Assembly (NCBI RefSeq): GCF_014649735.1
Contig: NZ_BMTP01000006.1
Span: 124,001-188,000 of the forward strand
Reading direction: 5' to 3'
Source of the DNA: Streptomyces lavendofoliae
Lineage (GTDB): Bacteria; Actinomycetota; Actinomycetes; Streptomycetales; Streptomycetaceae
Length of the DNA: 64,000 nucleotides
The notes under the pieces are model-generated. The model had not been told where the DNA came from. It worked only from the letters and a program-made list of their open reading frames with translations, and did not search any database. This document shows positions 23,426 to 32,234 of the stretch, piece after piece. Each line of letters starts with the position of its first letter. Positions within the stretch are counted from its first letter, which is position 1. The translations under genes were made by a program, and so were the position numbers.

Positions 23426-24229
23426 ATGAACAGGAAGCTCACAGCCACCGCGGCGTCCGGAGTGACGTCCAGCGGTTCCGTCTTCGGTGCCCCCTGCTGG
23501 GTCAGCCTGATGACCCGCGACCTGCGCGCGGCCCAGGACTTCTACGGAGCGGCGCTGGGGTGGGAGTTCCGCCCGGCGCGGCTCGGCCAGGAGTTCAGCG
23601 TCGCCCTCGACGAGGGCAATCCCGTCGCCGGAATAGGAGCGCTGGCCACCGCCCTCCAGGTGGCCGTCGCCTGGACCCCGTACTTCGCCGTGCAGGACGC
23701 CGACCAGACCGCGGCCCGCATCCGGGAGCGCAGCGGCACGGTCGCCGTCGGGCCGGTCGGCTTCGTCGTCGGCCGCGGAGCCCTCGCGGCCGACCGCGAC
23801 GGCGCCGTCTTCGGCATCTGGGAGGGCCAGCTGCTCTCCGGGTGGGAGACCTGGCGCGCCGACGCGCCCGCCTGGCTGCGGCTGCGGACCCGGGACGCCT
23901 TCGAGGCCGCGATCTTCTACGGGGAGGTCTTCGACTGGGCCTGCGGCCGGCCGGGGTGCTGCGACGTGGAGTACGAGGGCGACGAGGTCGTGCTGCGCAG
24001 CGCCGGCCACGTGGTCGCCCGGCTCGGCTCCGGGGCGCTGGAAGCCGCCCCCGACCCGGCGATCCGCCCCCGGTGGGAGGTCCACTTCCCGGTGCGGGAC
24101 GTCGACGCCCGCGTGGCCGCGGCACGGCGCCACGGCGGCACGGTGATCCAGCACGAACCGGGCGTTCACGCGACCCTGCGTGACCCGGACGGGGGTTTGT
24201 TCACGCTCACCACGCGCATCAGTGCTTAA
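23426..24229 (+). CDS. VOC-superfamily (glyoxalase-like) protein, two-domain
   Basis: A 267-residue protein containing two vicinal-oxygen-chelate modules: the first from GSVFGAPCWVSLMTRDLRAA to AADRDGAVFGIWEG, the second from PAWLRLRTRDAFEAAIFYGE to HATLRDPDGGLFTLTT. Such tandem VOC proteins of actinomycetes include hydroxylases, lyases and resistance proteins, but the metal ligands are not obvious and no substrate can be assigned. ATG 23426 (GGATGG 8 bases before) is preferred; ATG 23414 is in frame too. Its TAA overlaps the ATG of the antiporter gene by one base, so the two are coupled. Confidence 0.8.
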   Translation: MNRKLTATAASGVTSSGSVFGAPCWVSLMTRDLRAAQDFYGAALGWEFRPARLGQEFSVALDEGNPVAGIGALATALQVAVAWTPYFAVQDADQTAARIRERSGTVAVGPVGFVVGRGALAADRDGAVFGIWEGQLLSGWETWRADAPAWLRLRTRDAFEAAIFYGEVFDWACGRPGCCDVEYEGDEVVLRSAGHVVARLGSGALEAAPDPAIRPRWEVHFPVRDVDARVAAARRHGGTVIQHEPGVHATLRDPDGGLFTLTTRISA

Positions 24230-25500
24230 TGACCTTCTCCGATCTGGTGTACGCCGGTCTCGGCGTCGGGGCGCTCGCGGCGGCCGTCCTGCCCCGCGTG
24301 GTGTTCCGCCGCCCCTTCTCCATGCCCATGGTCTTCCTGGCCGCCGGGATCGCCGTCCAGCTGCTGCCGCTGCCGGTTCCCGTGGTCGACCCGCTGGCGG
24401 ACCGGCTGTGGGTGGAGCACGTCACCGAGGTCTGCGTGATCGTCTCGCTGATGGGCGCCGGGCTGGCCATCAACCGGCCGCCGGGGCTCCGCGCCTGGGC
24501 GGGCACCTGGCGGCTGCTGGGCGTCACGATGCCGCTGACGGTCCTCGCGGTGACCGTGCTGGCGTGGGCGCTGCTGGACTGGCCGCCCGCCGTCGCCCTG
24601 CTGCTCGGTGCCGTGCTGGCGCCGACCGACCCGGTGCTGGCGGCGGAGGTGCGGGTGGGTGAGCCGACCGACGCGGAGGAGGACGAGGACGAGGTGCGCT
24701 TCACGCTCACCAGCGAGGCGGGCCTCAACGACGGGCTCGCCTTCCCGTTCGTCCTGGCGGCGGTCGCGCTGGCCGCCGCCGCGGGGACCGGCTGGTCGGC
24801 CGGGTGGATCGGCGGCTGGGCCCTGTCCGACGCGCTCGGCAAGGTGGCGATCGGCGTGGTCGCGGGCGTGGCGGTGGGCAAGCTGCTGGGCTGGATGTTC
24901 TTCCGCGCCAGGGCGCAGGCACTGCGGCTGTCGGAGCACATGGAGGGCTTCGTGGCCCTGGGGGCCACCCTGCTGTCGTACGGGATCACCGAGCTGCTGC
25001 ACGGCTACGGCTTCCTGGCGGTGTTCGTCGCCGCCTGCACGCTGCGGGCCGCCGAGCGCAGCCACGGGTACCACAAGGTGCTGCACGAGTTCACCGAGCA
25101 GATCGAGCGGCTGCTCACCGCCTTCCTGCTGTTCCTGCTCGGCATGTACGTCGCCGGCGGCGGTCTCGCGGACCTGACCTGGCAGGCGGCGGCCGTCTCC
25201 GTGCTGCTCATCCTGGTGATCCGCCCGGTGACCGGCTGGCTGGCGCAGCTCGGCTCGGCCGCCGGCCCGCGCGAGCGGATCGTGGCGGCGGCGTTCGGGC
25301 TGCGGGGCATAGGGTCGCTGTACTACCTGGCGTACGCCCTGGGGGAGGACGACTTCGGCGGACTGGCGCGTCAGCTGTGGGCCGCCGTGGCCTTCACGGT
25401 CGTCGCGTCCGTGGTCCTGCACGGGATCACCGCGACCCCGGTGATCAGCCGTCTCGACCGGCTGCGCCGTACGGCGGCGCCGGGCGCCCCGCCGCCCTGA
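24229..25500 (+). CDS. CPA1/NhaP-type cation:proton antiporter
   Basis: A 423-residue membrane protein with about twelve hydrophobic helices. The ion-binding regions of the NhaP family are visible: GAVLAPTDPVLAAEV (TDP motif), TSEAGLNDGLAFPFVL (the conserved ND pair in helix 5-6) and AAFGLRGIGSLYYLAYAL near the C-terminus. It lacks the long cytoplasmic tail seen in some homologues. Function: Na+ or K+ export in exchange for protons. It starts within the stop of the VOC gene (TAATG), suggesting that the two products act in one response. Confidence 0.9.
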   Translation: MTFSDLVYAGLGVGALAAAVLPRVVFRRPFSMPMVFLAAGIAVQLLPLPVPVVDPLADRLWVEHVTEVCVIVSLMGAGLAINRPPGLRAWAGTWRLLGVTMPLTVLAVTVLAWALLDWPPAVALLLGAVLAPTDPVLAAEVRVGEPTDAEEDEDEVRFTLTSEAGLNDGLAFPFVLAAVALAAAAGTGWSAGWIGGWALSDALGKVAIGVVAGVAVGKLLGWMFFRARAQALRLSEHMEGFVALGATLLSYGITELLHGYGFLAVFVAACTLRAAERSHGYHKVLHEFTEQIERLLTAFLLFLLGMYVAGGGLADLTWQAAAVSVLLILVIRPVTGWLAQLGSAAGPRERIVAAAFGLRGIGSLYYLAYALGEDDFGGLARQLWAAVAFTVVASVVLHGITATPVISRLDRLRRTAAPGAPPP

Positions 25501-25534
25501 GGGCCACCGCCGCCCGCCGTCTCCCGGCTCGCCG

Positions 25535-26413
25535 CTACACCGGGAAGCGCTCCAGCAGGGCCTGCCGCTGGAGGTCCTCGCGCTCCAGGACCTCGGCCAG
25601 GATCTCGGTGTCGCGGCTGCTGCTGATCGCGTCCCGCACCAGGGCCGCCAGCGCGTCCGGCGGGATCGCCTCGGCCTGGGTGGTGGACGTGCCGGGGAAG
25701 GAGCGCCGGTCGCTGGCCTTCACGGGGGCCGTCGGCAGGCGGAACTCGGCGATCTGCCGCTCGGTGACGGCCAGCCGGTCGAACTGCACCAGCACGTCGG
25801 GGGCGTCCAGCGCGGCGAAGGCGGTGACGTCCTCCGCGAGGGCGGAGAACAGGTGCAGCCCGCTCGGGTCCCAGTCACCGACGACCAGGATGCGTACGGA
25901 AGTGTGACCGCCCCCGGCCGCCCGCTGGGCGGCGGCCCGCTTGCCGGACAGCCCCGTGGCCGACGTGTACACCGGCACGCCCCATGGGTCCGTCACGGTG
26001 GCCAGCTGCGGCACCAGGCCGGGGGTGTCGCACCACACCTCCAGCCTGGCGTCCTGGCCCGCCTGCCGGTCCAGCCGGAAGCCCCGCACCGCGTCGAGCT
26101 GCGCCCGGCGGAAGCCGTCCGCGCCGTCGTAGGCGACGGGCTCCACGGCGGCGTCCGTGCCGTCCCCGATGGCCAGCCACGAGATGCGGCCGGACCGGCG
26201 GGCCATGCCGAGCAGGTCGACGAGCCGCTTGTATGTCCGCTCCTGCCGGACGAGCACACCCTCGGAGACGGCCGCATACCAGATCTGGCGGATGGTCAGG
26301 GGGAGTTGCGCGGCGTACCTGCCCAGGATGAACTCCACGGCGGCCAGCAGCTCCTGGGTCGCGGGGCGTGGTTGCCAGTCGGGTTGATAGCCGCGAGGAC
26401 GCCTGTCCGGCAC
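25535..26413 (-). CDS. stand-alone TopoVI-A/Spo11-like Toprim protein
   Basis: A 292-residue protein combining an N-terminal winged-helix-like segment (LTIRQIWYAAVSEGVL, RTYKRLVDLLGMARRSGRI) with a Toprim-like region containing ILVVGDWDPSGLHLF, where the DxD of DWDPSG is the expected metal site. This order (winged helix, then Toprim) is that of Spo11/topoisomerase VI subunit A and of small phage or mobile-element proteins derived from it. I do not see a clear catalytic Tyr context, and no B subunit (GHKL ATPase) gene is nearby, so DNA cleavage is not assured. GTG 26413 has AAGGGGG 5 bases upstream. No integrase or phage genes flank it. Confidence 0.65.
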   Translation of the reverse strand: MPDRRPRGYQPDWQPRPATQELLAAVEFILGRYAAQLPLTIRQIWYAAVSEGVLVRQERTYKRLVDLLGMARRSGRISWLAIGDGTDAAVEPVAYDGADGFRRAQLDAVRGFRLDRQAGQDARLEVWCDTPGLVPQLATVTDPWGVPVYTSATGLSGKRAAAQRAAGGGHTSVRILVVGDWDPSGLHLFSALAEDVTAFAALDAPDVLVQFDRLAVTERQIAEFRLPTAPVKASDRRSFPGTSTTQAEAIPPDALAALVRDAISSSRDTEILAEVLEREDLQRQALLERFPV

Positions 26414-26447
26414 CGTTGCCCCCTTCACCGGGTGGGTGGACGGGCCG

Positions 26448-26502
26448 GGACGTCTGGACGTCCTGCCCCTGTCTGTCGAATCTGCCCACTGGGAAGGACG
26501 TC
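26448..26502. promoter_or_regulatory. GGACGTC repeats upstream of the Toprim gene
   Basis: GGACGTC occurs at 26448, 26456 and 26496; the first two form the quasi-palindrome GGACGTCTGGACGTCC. They lie 35-90 bases upstream of the Toprim-protein start and in the spacer shared with the convergent-facing epimerase gene end. A candidate operator, binder unknown. Confidence 0.3.
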
Positions 26503-26569
26503 TGCACCTGGGGGCGGAACCCGTCGCGCCGGCCGGCCCGCCCCGAACCGGCCTACCGCCTCGCGCCGG

Positions 26570-27589
26570 TCAGCTCGCCCTGCGGCCCGTGAGGGGGGCG
26601 GTGTCCATGCCGGCGCCCTGCCGCATCCCCTCCAGCATCTCCTCGATCGCCTCCAGGGAGGTGCGCCGGGGGCTCCAGCCCAGCTCCTCGCGGGCGCGCG
26701 CGCAGTCCAGCATCGGAACGCGCAGCACCGCGTCGAACAGCTGGGGGGACGCGGGGATCAGACGCAGCCCCCACCCGGCGGCCAGGGCCGCGCGGATGGC
26801 CGGCCGGGGCAGGCGTACGACCCGGGCGTCGAGGATTTCGGCGAGCCCGCGGGCGTCGAGGGCCGGTTCGGCGGCGAGGTTGAACGAGCCCCGGACGTCC
26901 TTCATGACGGCGAGCCGGTAGGCCTCGGCGGCGTCATCGGTGTGCAGGGCCTGAAAACGCAGACCCGGGATGTCCGGTACGACCGGGATCGTCCGGGGCC
27001 CGGCCAGCCGGCCCGGCATGAACCGGCCCGCGAAGATGCGCCGCTGCTCGCTCCCCGACTCCTCCTTGAACAGGAAGGCGGGCCTCATCCGCACGACCCG
27101 CACCCCCGGGTTGCGGGCCTCGAAGCCGTCCAGCACCCGCTCCAGGTAGGCCTTCTCCCGGGTGTACGCGGCCCCCGGCCAGCCGTGTGTGGGCCATGAC
27201 TCGTCGACCCCCCGGTCCTTCGGCCCCGGCGAGTACGCGCCGACCGACGAGGCGTGGATCAGTGCGGGCACACCCGCGGAGGCGACGTCCCGGTACACCT
27301 GGAGGCTGCCGAGGACGTTGGTGCGCCAGGTGGCGACCGGATCGTGCGTGGGCTGGAACGCCCAGGCCAGGTGGATCACGGCGTCGGCGCCTTCGAAGTG
27401 CCTGACCAGGTCGTTCTCCTCGCGCAGGTCCACCGTGGCCCAGTCGGTCTTGGGCGGCGACCAGCCGGGCAGCCTGCGGGCCAGGCCCAGTACGGACGAG
27501 ATCTGCGGGCCCTTCGCGAGGGCCGCCACCACACTGGTCCCGACATTTCCGGTGGCCCCAGTGACGACGACCCGCTTGCCGGCGTTCAT
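26570..27589 (-). CDS. NAD-dependent epimerase/dehydratase
   Basis: A 339-residue extended short-chain dehydrogenase. The Rossmann signature is VVVTGATGNVGTSVVAAL at the N-terminus; ALIHASSVGAYSPG holds the active-site Ser/Thr region; and the catalytic YxxxK is AAYTREKAYLE. Substrate segments include RMRPAFLFKEESG and FQALHTDDAAEAYRLA. It resembles the nucleoside-diphosphate-sugar epimerase class, but adjacent sugar genes are lacking, so the substrate is open. ATG 27589 has AGGAG 8 bases upstream. It is divergently transcribed from an SDR gene over a 200-base spacer. Confidence 0.85.
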   Translation of the reverse strand: MNAGKRVVVTGATGNVGTSVVAALAKGPQISSVLGLARRLPGWSPPKTDWATVDLREENDLVRHFEGADAVIHLAWAFQPTHDPVATWRTNVLGSLQVYRDVASAGVPALIHASSVGAYSPGPKDRGVDESWPTHGWPGAAYTREKAYLERVLDGFEARNPGVRVVRMRPAFLFKEESGSEQRRIFAGRFMPGRLAGPRTIPVVPDIPGLRFQALHTDDAAEAYRLAVMKDVRGSFNLAAEPALDARGLAEILDARVVRLPRPAIRAALAAGWGLRLIPASPQLFDAVLRVPMLDCARAREELGWSPRRTSLEAIEEMLEGMRQGAGMDTAPLTGRRAS

Positions 27590-27788
27590 GTTCACGGCTC
27601 CTGTCCTCGACGGCGACGGCTCTGCCTTGGTTCCGGCCCGGTACCCCGCGCCGGAGGACCGGGTACCCGTTGGGGGGCGGTCCATGGTCTGCCCCGCACC
27701 GGTAACCGGTACGTACCGGGCATGGCGGACCGGGCGCGGGGGCACGATGGCACGCGGGGGACGGCACACGAGAAGGGAAACCGGGCGG

Positions 27789-28583
27789 ATGCACGTGGAC
27801 CTCACCGGCAGGACGGCACTGGTCACCGGTTCGACGCAGGGCATCGGAGCGGCGATCGCCACCGGGCTGGCGCGCGCGGGCGCGACGGTGGCCGTCAACG
27901 GACGCACCCCGGACGGTGTCGCCGCCGCCGTGAAGCGGCTGCGGGCGGAGGTGCCCGACGCCGAGGTGGTCCCGGTGGCGGCGGACGTCGCCTCCGAGGA
28001 GGGCGCCGCGCTGGCCGTGGAGCTGCTGCCCCACGTGGACGTCCTCGTCAACAACCTGGGCATCTTCGAGTCCCGGCCCGCCCTGGAGATCACGGACGAG
28101 GAGTGGCGGCGGTACTTCGAGGTGAACGTGCTCGCGGCCGTCCGGCTCACCCGCGCGTACCTGCCTAGCATGACGGCCCGCGGCTGGGGCCGGGTGCAGT
28201 ACATCGCCAGTGACTCGGCCGTGGTGACCCCGGCCGAGATGATCCACTACGGCATGTCGAAGACGGCCCTGCTGGCGGTGAACCGCGGCTTCGCCAAGGA
28301 GGCCGCCGGCACGGGCGTCACCGTCAACGCCGTCATCGCCGGACCCACTCGTACGGGTGGGGTGGAGGACTTCGTGTACGAGCTGGTCGACCGGGACCTG
28401 CCGTGGGAGGAGGCGCAGCGCGTGTTCATGCGCAGACACCGGCCCCAGTCCCTGCTCCAGCGGCTCATCGAGCCGGAGGAGATCGCTCACATGGTGGTCT
28501 ACCTCAGCTCGCCCCAGGCGTCCGCGACGACCGGTGGGGCGGTCCGGGTCGACGGCGGTTACGTGGACTCGATCCTGCCGTGA
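27789..28583 (+). CDS. SDR-family oxidoreductase
   Basis: A 264-residue classical short-chain dehydrogenase/reductase: cofactor loop ALVTGSTQGIGAAIATGLA, NNLG (LVNNLGIF), catalytic Ser in IASDSAV and YxxxK as IHYGMSKTALLA. The C-terminus GGAVRVDGGYVDSIL is standard. It may reduce a ketone or keto-acyl substrate; the NGRTPDG stretch after strand 2 suggests NADPH. AGAAGGG is 10 bases before the ATG. Divergent to the epimerase; the shared spacer presumably controls both. Confidence 0.88.
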   Translation: MHVDLTGRTALVTGSTQGIGAAIATGLARAGATVAVNGRTPDGVAAAVKRLRAEVPDAEVVPVAADVASEEGAALAVELLPHVDVLVNNLGIFESRPALEITDEEWRRYFEVNVLAAVRLTRAYLPSMTARGWGRVQYIASDSAVVTPAEMIHYGMSKTALLAVNRGFAKEAAGTGVTVNAVIAGPTRTGGVEDFVYELVDRDLPWEEAQRVFMRRHRPQSLLQRLIEPEEIAHMVVYLSSPQASATTGGAVRVDGGYVDSILP

Positions 28584-28708
28584 CCGGCGGGTCTCCGCAC
28601 CCGCCCCGGCCCGGGGACGCCGGTGGCGATCCGGTCCGCGCGGCCGGCCCCACCGGGCCCTTGGCATATGCCGGAAGCACCACCGTATCGAGTGTTGCCA
28701 AACCCCTT

Positions 28709-28727
28709 ACAGGCACTCTCCGCCTGT
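28709..28727. promoter_or_regulatory. inverted repeat in leader of SpoIIE phosphatase gene
   Basis: ACAGGC (28709-28714) and GCCTGT (28722-28727) flank a 7-base centre, 67 bases upstream of the ATG at 28794. It may be an operator or a leader hairpin. TTGCCA at 28695 followed by TTACAG could be promoter elements. Confidence 0.3.
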
Positions 28728-28793
28728 GCAACAGTCGTAACCGGTCCTCAGTTTCAGACCCTGGCCGCGCTCGCGCCCGTATCGGAGTACGAC

Positions 28794-30233
28794 ATGCCGT
28801 CCCATCTGTTCGCGGACCGTCCCGCCCCACAGCCGCCCGAGCGCGGCACGCTGGACGCCCTGATCTCGCAGACCCGCAGGCTGCGCGGAGACGTCGATGC
28901 CGTGCGCCGGGACGCCGTGGTGGACGAGGACGACCCCCAGGGCCGCTGGCAGCGCGCGCTGTGCGACCTGGCCGTCCACCAACTGGACGACCTGGGCGCA
29001 CAGTTGGGTCAGCTCAAGGAGGGCGTGCCCGACGGCCCCGAACAGCCCGCTGAGCCGTTCGGCCCCGGCGCGGACGAGGCGGCACCCGCGGACCCGCCGC
29101 CCACCGGTTCCCTGCTCAGCCGGGTCGGCAGCGCGGAGTGGAACCTCCTCACCGACGAGGTGAGCTGGTCGGACGAGCTGTACGACATCTTCGGCCGCTC
29201 CTCCGAGGCCGGCCCGCTGACCCTCGACGAGCTGCCCTCCATGGTGTTCGCCGAGGACCAGGCGCTGCTGACCGCGATGGTGACGGGGTGCCTGATCGAC
29301 GGCAAGCCCATCGACGGGGAGTTCCGGATCGTCCGGACGGACGGCCGGGTGCGCACGCTCCACATGATGGGCGAGCCCGTGCTCGACGTGGACGGGTGCA
29401 CGGCCTCGATGTGGGCGGTGCTGCGGGACGTCAGCGAACTGCGCCGCAGCGAGCGGGCCGTGCGCGAGTCGCGTGACTCGTTGCAGCGCCGCCGGCACAT
29501 CGAGCGGGCCGAGCACCGGATGGCGGTGGAGCTGCAGGAGGCGGTGCTGCCGCCATGGCGCGGGTCCGCCGGGCTGCCGCACAACGGGCCCGCGGGGCTG
29601 GATCTGGCCGCGCGGTACCTGCCGTCCGCGTCCAGCGCGACGATCGGCGGCGACTGGTACGACGCGCTGGAACTCCCGGACGGCGACGCCCTGCTGACCG
29701 TGGGCGACCTGACGGGCCACGGCGTCTCCGCGACGTCGACCATGGCGATGCTGCTGGGCGCCCTGCGGGGCCTGGCGGTCGCCGGAATCCGGCCCGGCCC
29801 GCTGATGGCACACCTCAACCAGGTGCTGGACACCTCGTCGCAGCCCGCGCTGGGCAGCGCGATCTGCTGCCGCTACGAGCCGACGAGCCGGACGCTCACC
29901 TGGGCGCAGGCGGGGCACCCCGCCCCGTTGCTGTTCCGCGACGGGACGGGGCACACGCTGACCCGCCCGGAGGGCGCCCTGCTCGGGGCGACGTCCGGGG
30001 CGGCGTACGAACAGGCCGAGATCGGGCTGCGGCCCGGTGACCTGCTGGTGCTGCACACGGACGGGCTGACGCGCGGCCCCGGCAGGGACAAGCTGCTGGA
30101 GCTCGCACCCCGGTTCGCCCGGGCCCGCGACGCGCGCGAGTGTGTGCGGTCGGTGGTGGAGGAGTTCGGTGGCGCGGCTCGTGAGAACGACGCCTGTGTG
30201 ATGGTCGCCAGGGTGACCGGCGGCCGGTCGTGA
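28794..30233 (+). CDS. PAS-SpoIIE (PP2C-type) protein phosphatase
   Basis: A 479-residue cytoplasmic phosphatase. N-terminal helical region with GTLDALISQTRRLRGDVDAV, then a PAS fold at about 105-225 (SAEWNLLTDEVSWSDELYDI, GEFRIVRTDGRVRTLH), a short coiled linker, and a SpoIIE domain at about 240-475 with ELQEAVLPPW, ATIGGDWYDAL (metal-binding Asp), VGDLTGHGVSAT and GDLLVLHTDGLTRGPG. Such enzymes dephosphorylate anti-sigma-factor antagonists in partner-switching systems. ATG 28794 has CGGAG 6 bases upstream; the upstream frame is excluded. No antagonist or anti-sigma gene is adjacent. Confidence 0.88.
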   Translation: MPSHLFADRPAPQPPERGTLDALISQTRRLRGDVDAVRRDAVVDEDDPQGRWQRALCDLAVHQLDDLGAQLGQLKEGVPDGPEQPAEPFGPGADEAAPADPPPTGSLLSRVGSAEWNLLTDEVSWSDELYDIFGRSSEAGPLTLDELPSMVFAEDQALLTAMVTGCLIDGKPIDGEFRIVRTDGRVRTLHMMGEPVLDVDGCTASMWAVLRDVSELRRSERAVRESRDSLQRRRHIERAEHRMAVELQEAVLPPWRGSAGLPHNGPAGLDLAARYLPSASSATIGGDWYDALELPDGDALLTVGDLTGHGVSATSTMAMLLGALRGLAVAGIRPGPLMAHLNQVLDTSSQPALGSAICCRYEPTSRTLTWAQAGHPAPLLFRDGTGHTLTRPEGALLGATSGAAYEQAEIGLRPGDLLVLHTDGLTRGPGRDKLLELAPRFARARDARECVRSVVEEFGGAARENDACVMVARVTGGRS

Positions 30234-30506
30234 GTGGTGGCCCGGGCACGTCATGCCGTTACGGCACGGCAGGGTGCGTGGGCGTGGTCGGGAGTTCGCG
30301 GTGGTCGGGGCGCGGTGGCCCGGCCTGTGGGACGGGTGGCCCATCGCCGTGGGTGAGTGTGGTGCCGGACGCCGGGGCCGGTCGACGGACGTCACCGACG
30401 TCCTGACCCGCCCGGTCCCGCCGGTGCCGGTCGTTCCGGCGTGGCGGTTCTCCGTGGTGGTTCGGCGGTGGATCGGCGGTGATCCTTCGGGCGTGCTCCG
30501 GGGCGG

Positions 30507-32033
30507 TCAGGCCCGGGTGCGCCGGGGCCTCTTCGCCGCGGCCTTGGGCATGGCCAGCTGGATCTCCTCGCGCAGGTCCTCGATCTTCGTGTAACCCGCG
30601 TAGTGCCCGGTGAGCCGGTACATCTCCCGCAGCCGGTCCCAGGTGCGCTGGGACGAGGTCTCGCCCATCGACATCAGGGCGAGCCTGGCGTAGCGGTCCG
30701 CCTGCTCGGGGTCGTCGGCGATGAAGCACGCCGACGCCATGGAGAGGTAGTCGAAGATCTTCGAACGCTGCCGGCCGTCGTTGCGCAGCGCCAGCGCCTT
30801 CTGGGCGAAGTACTGGGCCTGCTTCGCCGCGGCGGGCTCATGCTCGGCCAGCGTCCGGTAGGCGAGCGCCTGCATGCCGTACAGGTCCTCGCTCCGGAAG
30901 GTCTGCATCCAGCTCGGCAGGGGCACGTCGGACTTGTCCGAGACGAACAGTTCCTCGGCCTCGCCCAGGGTGCGGCGCATGGCCTGGCCGCGTCCCATGG
31001 ACGCCTGCGCCCACGCCTCGATGGTGTGCAGCATGGCCTGCGTACGCGGCAGGATCTCCTCGCCCGAGCCGGACCGGGCGAGCTTCATCAGGTCCAGGGC
31101 CTCGTCGGGCCGGCCGAGGTGCACCATCTGGCGGGCGGCGCGGGACAGCGCCTCGCCGGCGCGCGGCCGGTCGCCGCCCTCGCGCGCCGCGTGGGCGGCG
31201 ATGACGAAGTACTTCTGGGCGGTGGGTTCCAGGCCCACGTCGTGGGACATCCAGCCCGCCAGGACGGCGAGGTTGGCGGCCACACCCCAGAGCCTGCGCT
31301 GGAGGTGGTCGGGGTGGCGGTAGGCGAGCATGCCGCCCACTTCGTTCAGCTGGCCGACGACGGCCTTCCGCTGGAGCCCGCCGCCACGCGCGGCGTCCCA
31401 GGCGCGGAACACTTCGACCGAGCGTTCCAGCGCTTCGATCTCCTGCGACCCGATGGGGGCGGCCTCGTAGCGGTCGAACCCGGCCGGATCGGCGTGCAGG
31501 GGACTGTCGTGCCGGGGGGCGTCGGCGGTGGGGGAGGGATCGGTGTGGAGCCAGTCGTACATGGCGCTGGTGAGTGCGGAGCCTGCGGCGAGCGCGGCGC
31601 CCGCGCCCACCAAGCCGCGTCGGTTGAGCATGAGGTCCATTCCCGTGAATTCGGTGAGGACCGCAGCCGTACGCTCGGGCGCCCAGGGCAGCCCGTCAGG
31701 GTTGTCGGTGTTCCTGACGTCCCGCCGTTTCCCGGCGCGCCCGTGTCGTACGAACCCGAGGTCCTCGATGGTCACGACACGGCCGAGTCGCTCGGTGAAC
31801 AGTGCTGCCAGCACCCGGGGTACCGGATCGCGCGGGGTCTCCCCCATGTCGATCCAGCGCCGGACCCGCGAGGTGTCGGTCGCCAGCTGGGGGTGGCCCA
31901 TGGCCGCCGCCTGCCGGTTCACCAGTCTCGCGAGTTCGCCCTTGGACCAGCCGGCCAGGCCGAACAGGTCCGCAAGTCGGGTGTTGGGTTCTCCGGTCAC
32001 GTCAAGCCCCCAGGTTCTCGGCTGAGTTGACAC
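30507..32033 (-). CDS. NsdA/NsdB-type developmental regulator (HTH plus TPR-like)
   Basis: A 508-residue Streptomyces-type regulator. The N-terminus holds an HTH-like segment (AGWSKGELARLVNRQAAAMG, DTSRVRRWIDMGETPRDPVP) and the conserved LFTERLGRVVTIEDLG. A short hydrophobic stretch GLVGAGAALAAGSALTSAM follows, and the C-terminal 300 residues are helical, TPR-like (AAHAAREGGDRPRAGEALSR, LAYRTLAEHEPAAAKQAQYF). NsdA and NsdB of S. coelicolor, which have this layout, repress antibiotic production and sporulation; which paralogue this is I cannot say. GTG 32033 is the longest start; GTG 32000 (VTGEPNTRLADLF) has GGGGG at a suitable distance. It diverges from a TTA-containing gene. Confidence 0.75.
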   Translation of the reverse strand: MSTQPRTWGLDVTGEPNTRLADLFGLAGWSKGELARLVNRQAAAMGHPQLATDTSRVRRWIDMGETPRDPVPRVLAALFTERLGRVVTIEDLGFVRHGRAGKRRDVRNTDNPDGLPWAPERTAAVLTEFTGMDLMLNRRGLVGAGAALAAGSALTSAMYDWLHTDPSPTADAPRHDSPLHADPAGFDRYEAAPIGSQEIEALERSVEVFRAWDAARGGGLQRKAVVGQLNEVGGMLAYRHPDHLQRRLWGVAANLAVLAGWMSHDVGLEPTAQKYFVIAAHAAREGGDRPRAGEALSRAARQMVHLGRPDEALDLMKLARSGSGEEILPRTQAMLHTIEAWAQASMGRGQAMRRTLGEAEELFVSDKSDVPLPSWMQTFRSEDLYGMQALAYRTLAEHEPAAAKQAQYFAQKALALRNDGRQRSKIFDYLSMASACFIADDPEQADRYARLALMSMGETSSQRTWDRLREMYRLTGHYAGYTKIEDLREEIQLAMPKAAAKRPRRTRA

Positions 32034-32060
32034 TAACCCGCTGTCATAGGGCTGACGACT

Positions 32061-32090
32061 ATTCGCCAGGGTTCGCCAGGGTGCGCCAGA
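32061..32090. repeat. three tandem 10-bp repeats in the divergent promoter
   Basis: TTCGCCAGGG is repeated at one-helical-turn spacing: attcgccagg, gttcgccagg, gtgcgccaga. The array lies 28-57 bases upstream of the NsdA-type start and about 145 bases upstream of the phosphotransferase start, a good place for a regulator that controls one or both genes. Confidence 0.5.
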
Positions 32091-32234
32091 TGGTGTGCCA
32101 CCCGCGCCCGGGTGTCAGGTAGGAAAGCGCCACCCCGCCCCGGCAACCGGCCCTCATTCCCCAGGGTGTCGACCGGAGGCCGGGACGGGGCAGCGTACGC
32201 AAATCGTCGGCACACGAAGGGGTCTGTCTCGCCC

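Noticed and set aside
25535..26413. Prophage or integrative element around the Toprim gene
   Set aside because: No integrase, terminase, structural or att-like sequences flank it; neighbours are an antiporter and an epimerase with normal codon usage.
30234..30506. GTTC-containing repeats near 30440-30485 as another PhoP box
   Set aside because: They lie between the ends of convergent genes, where a promoter element is not expected, and the GTTCA core is not maintained.
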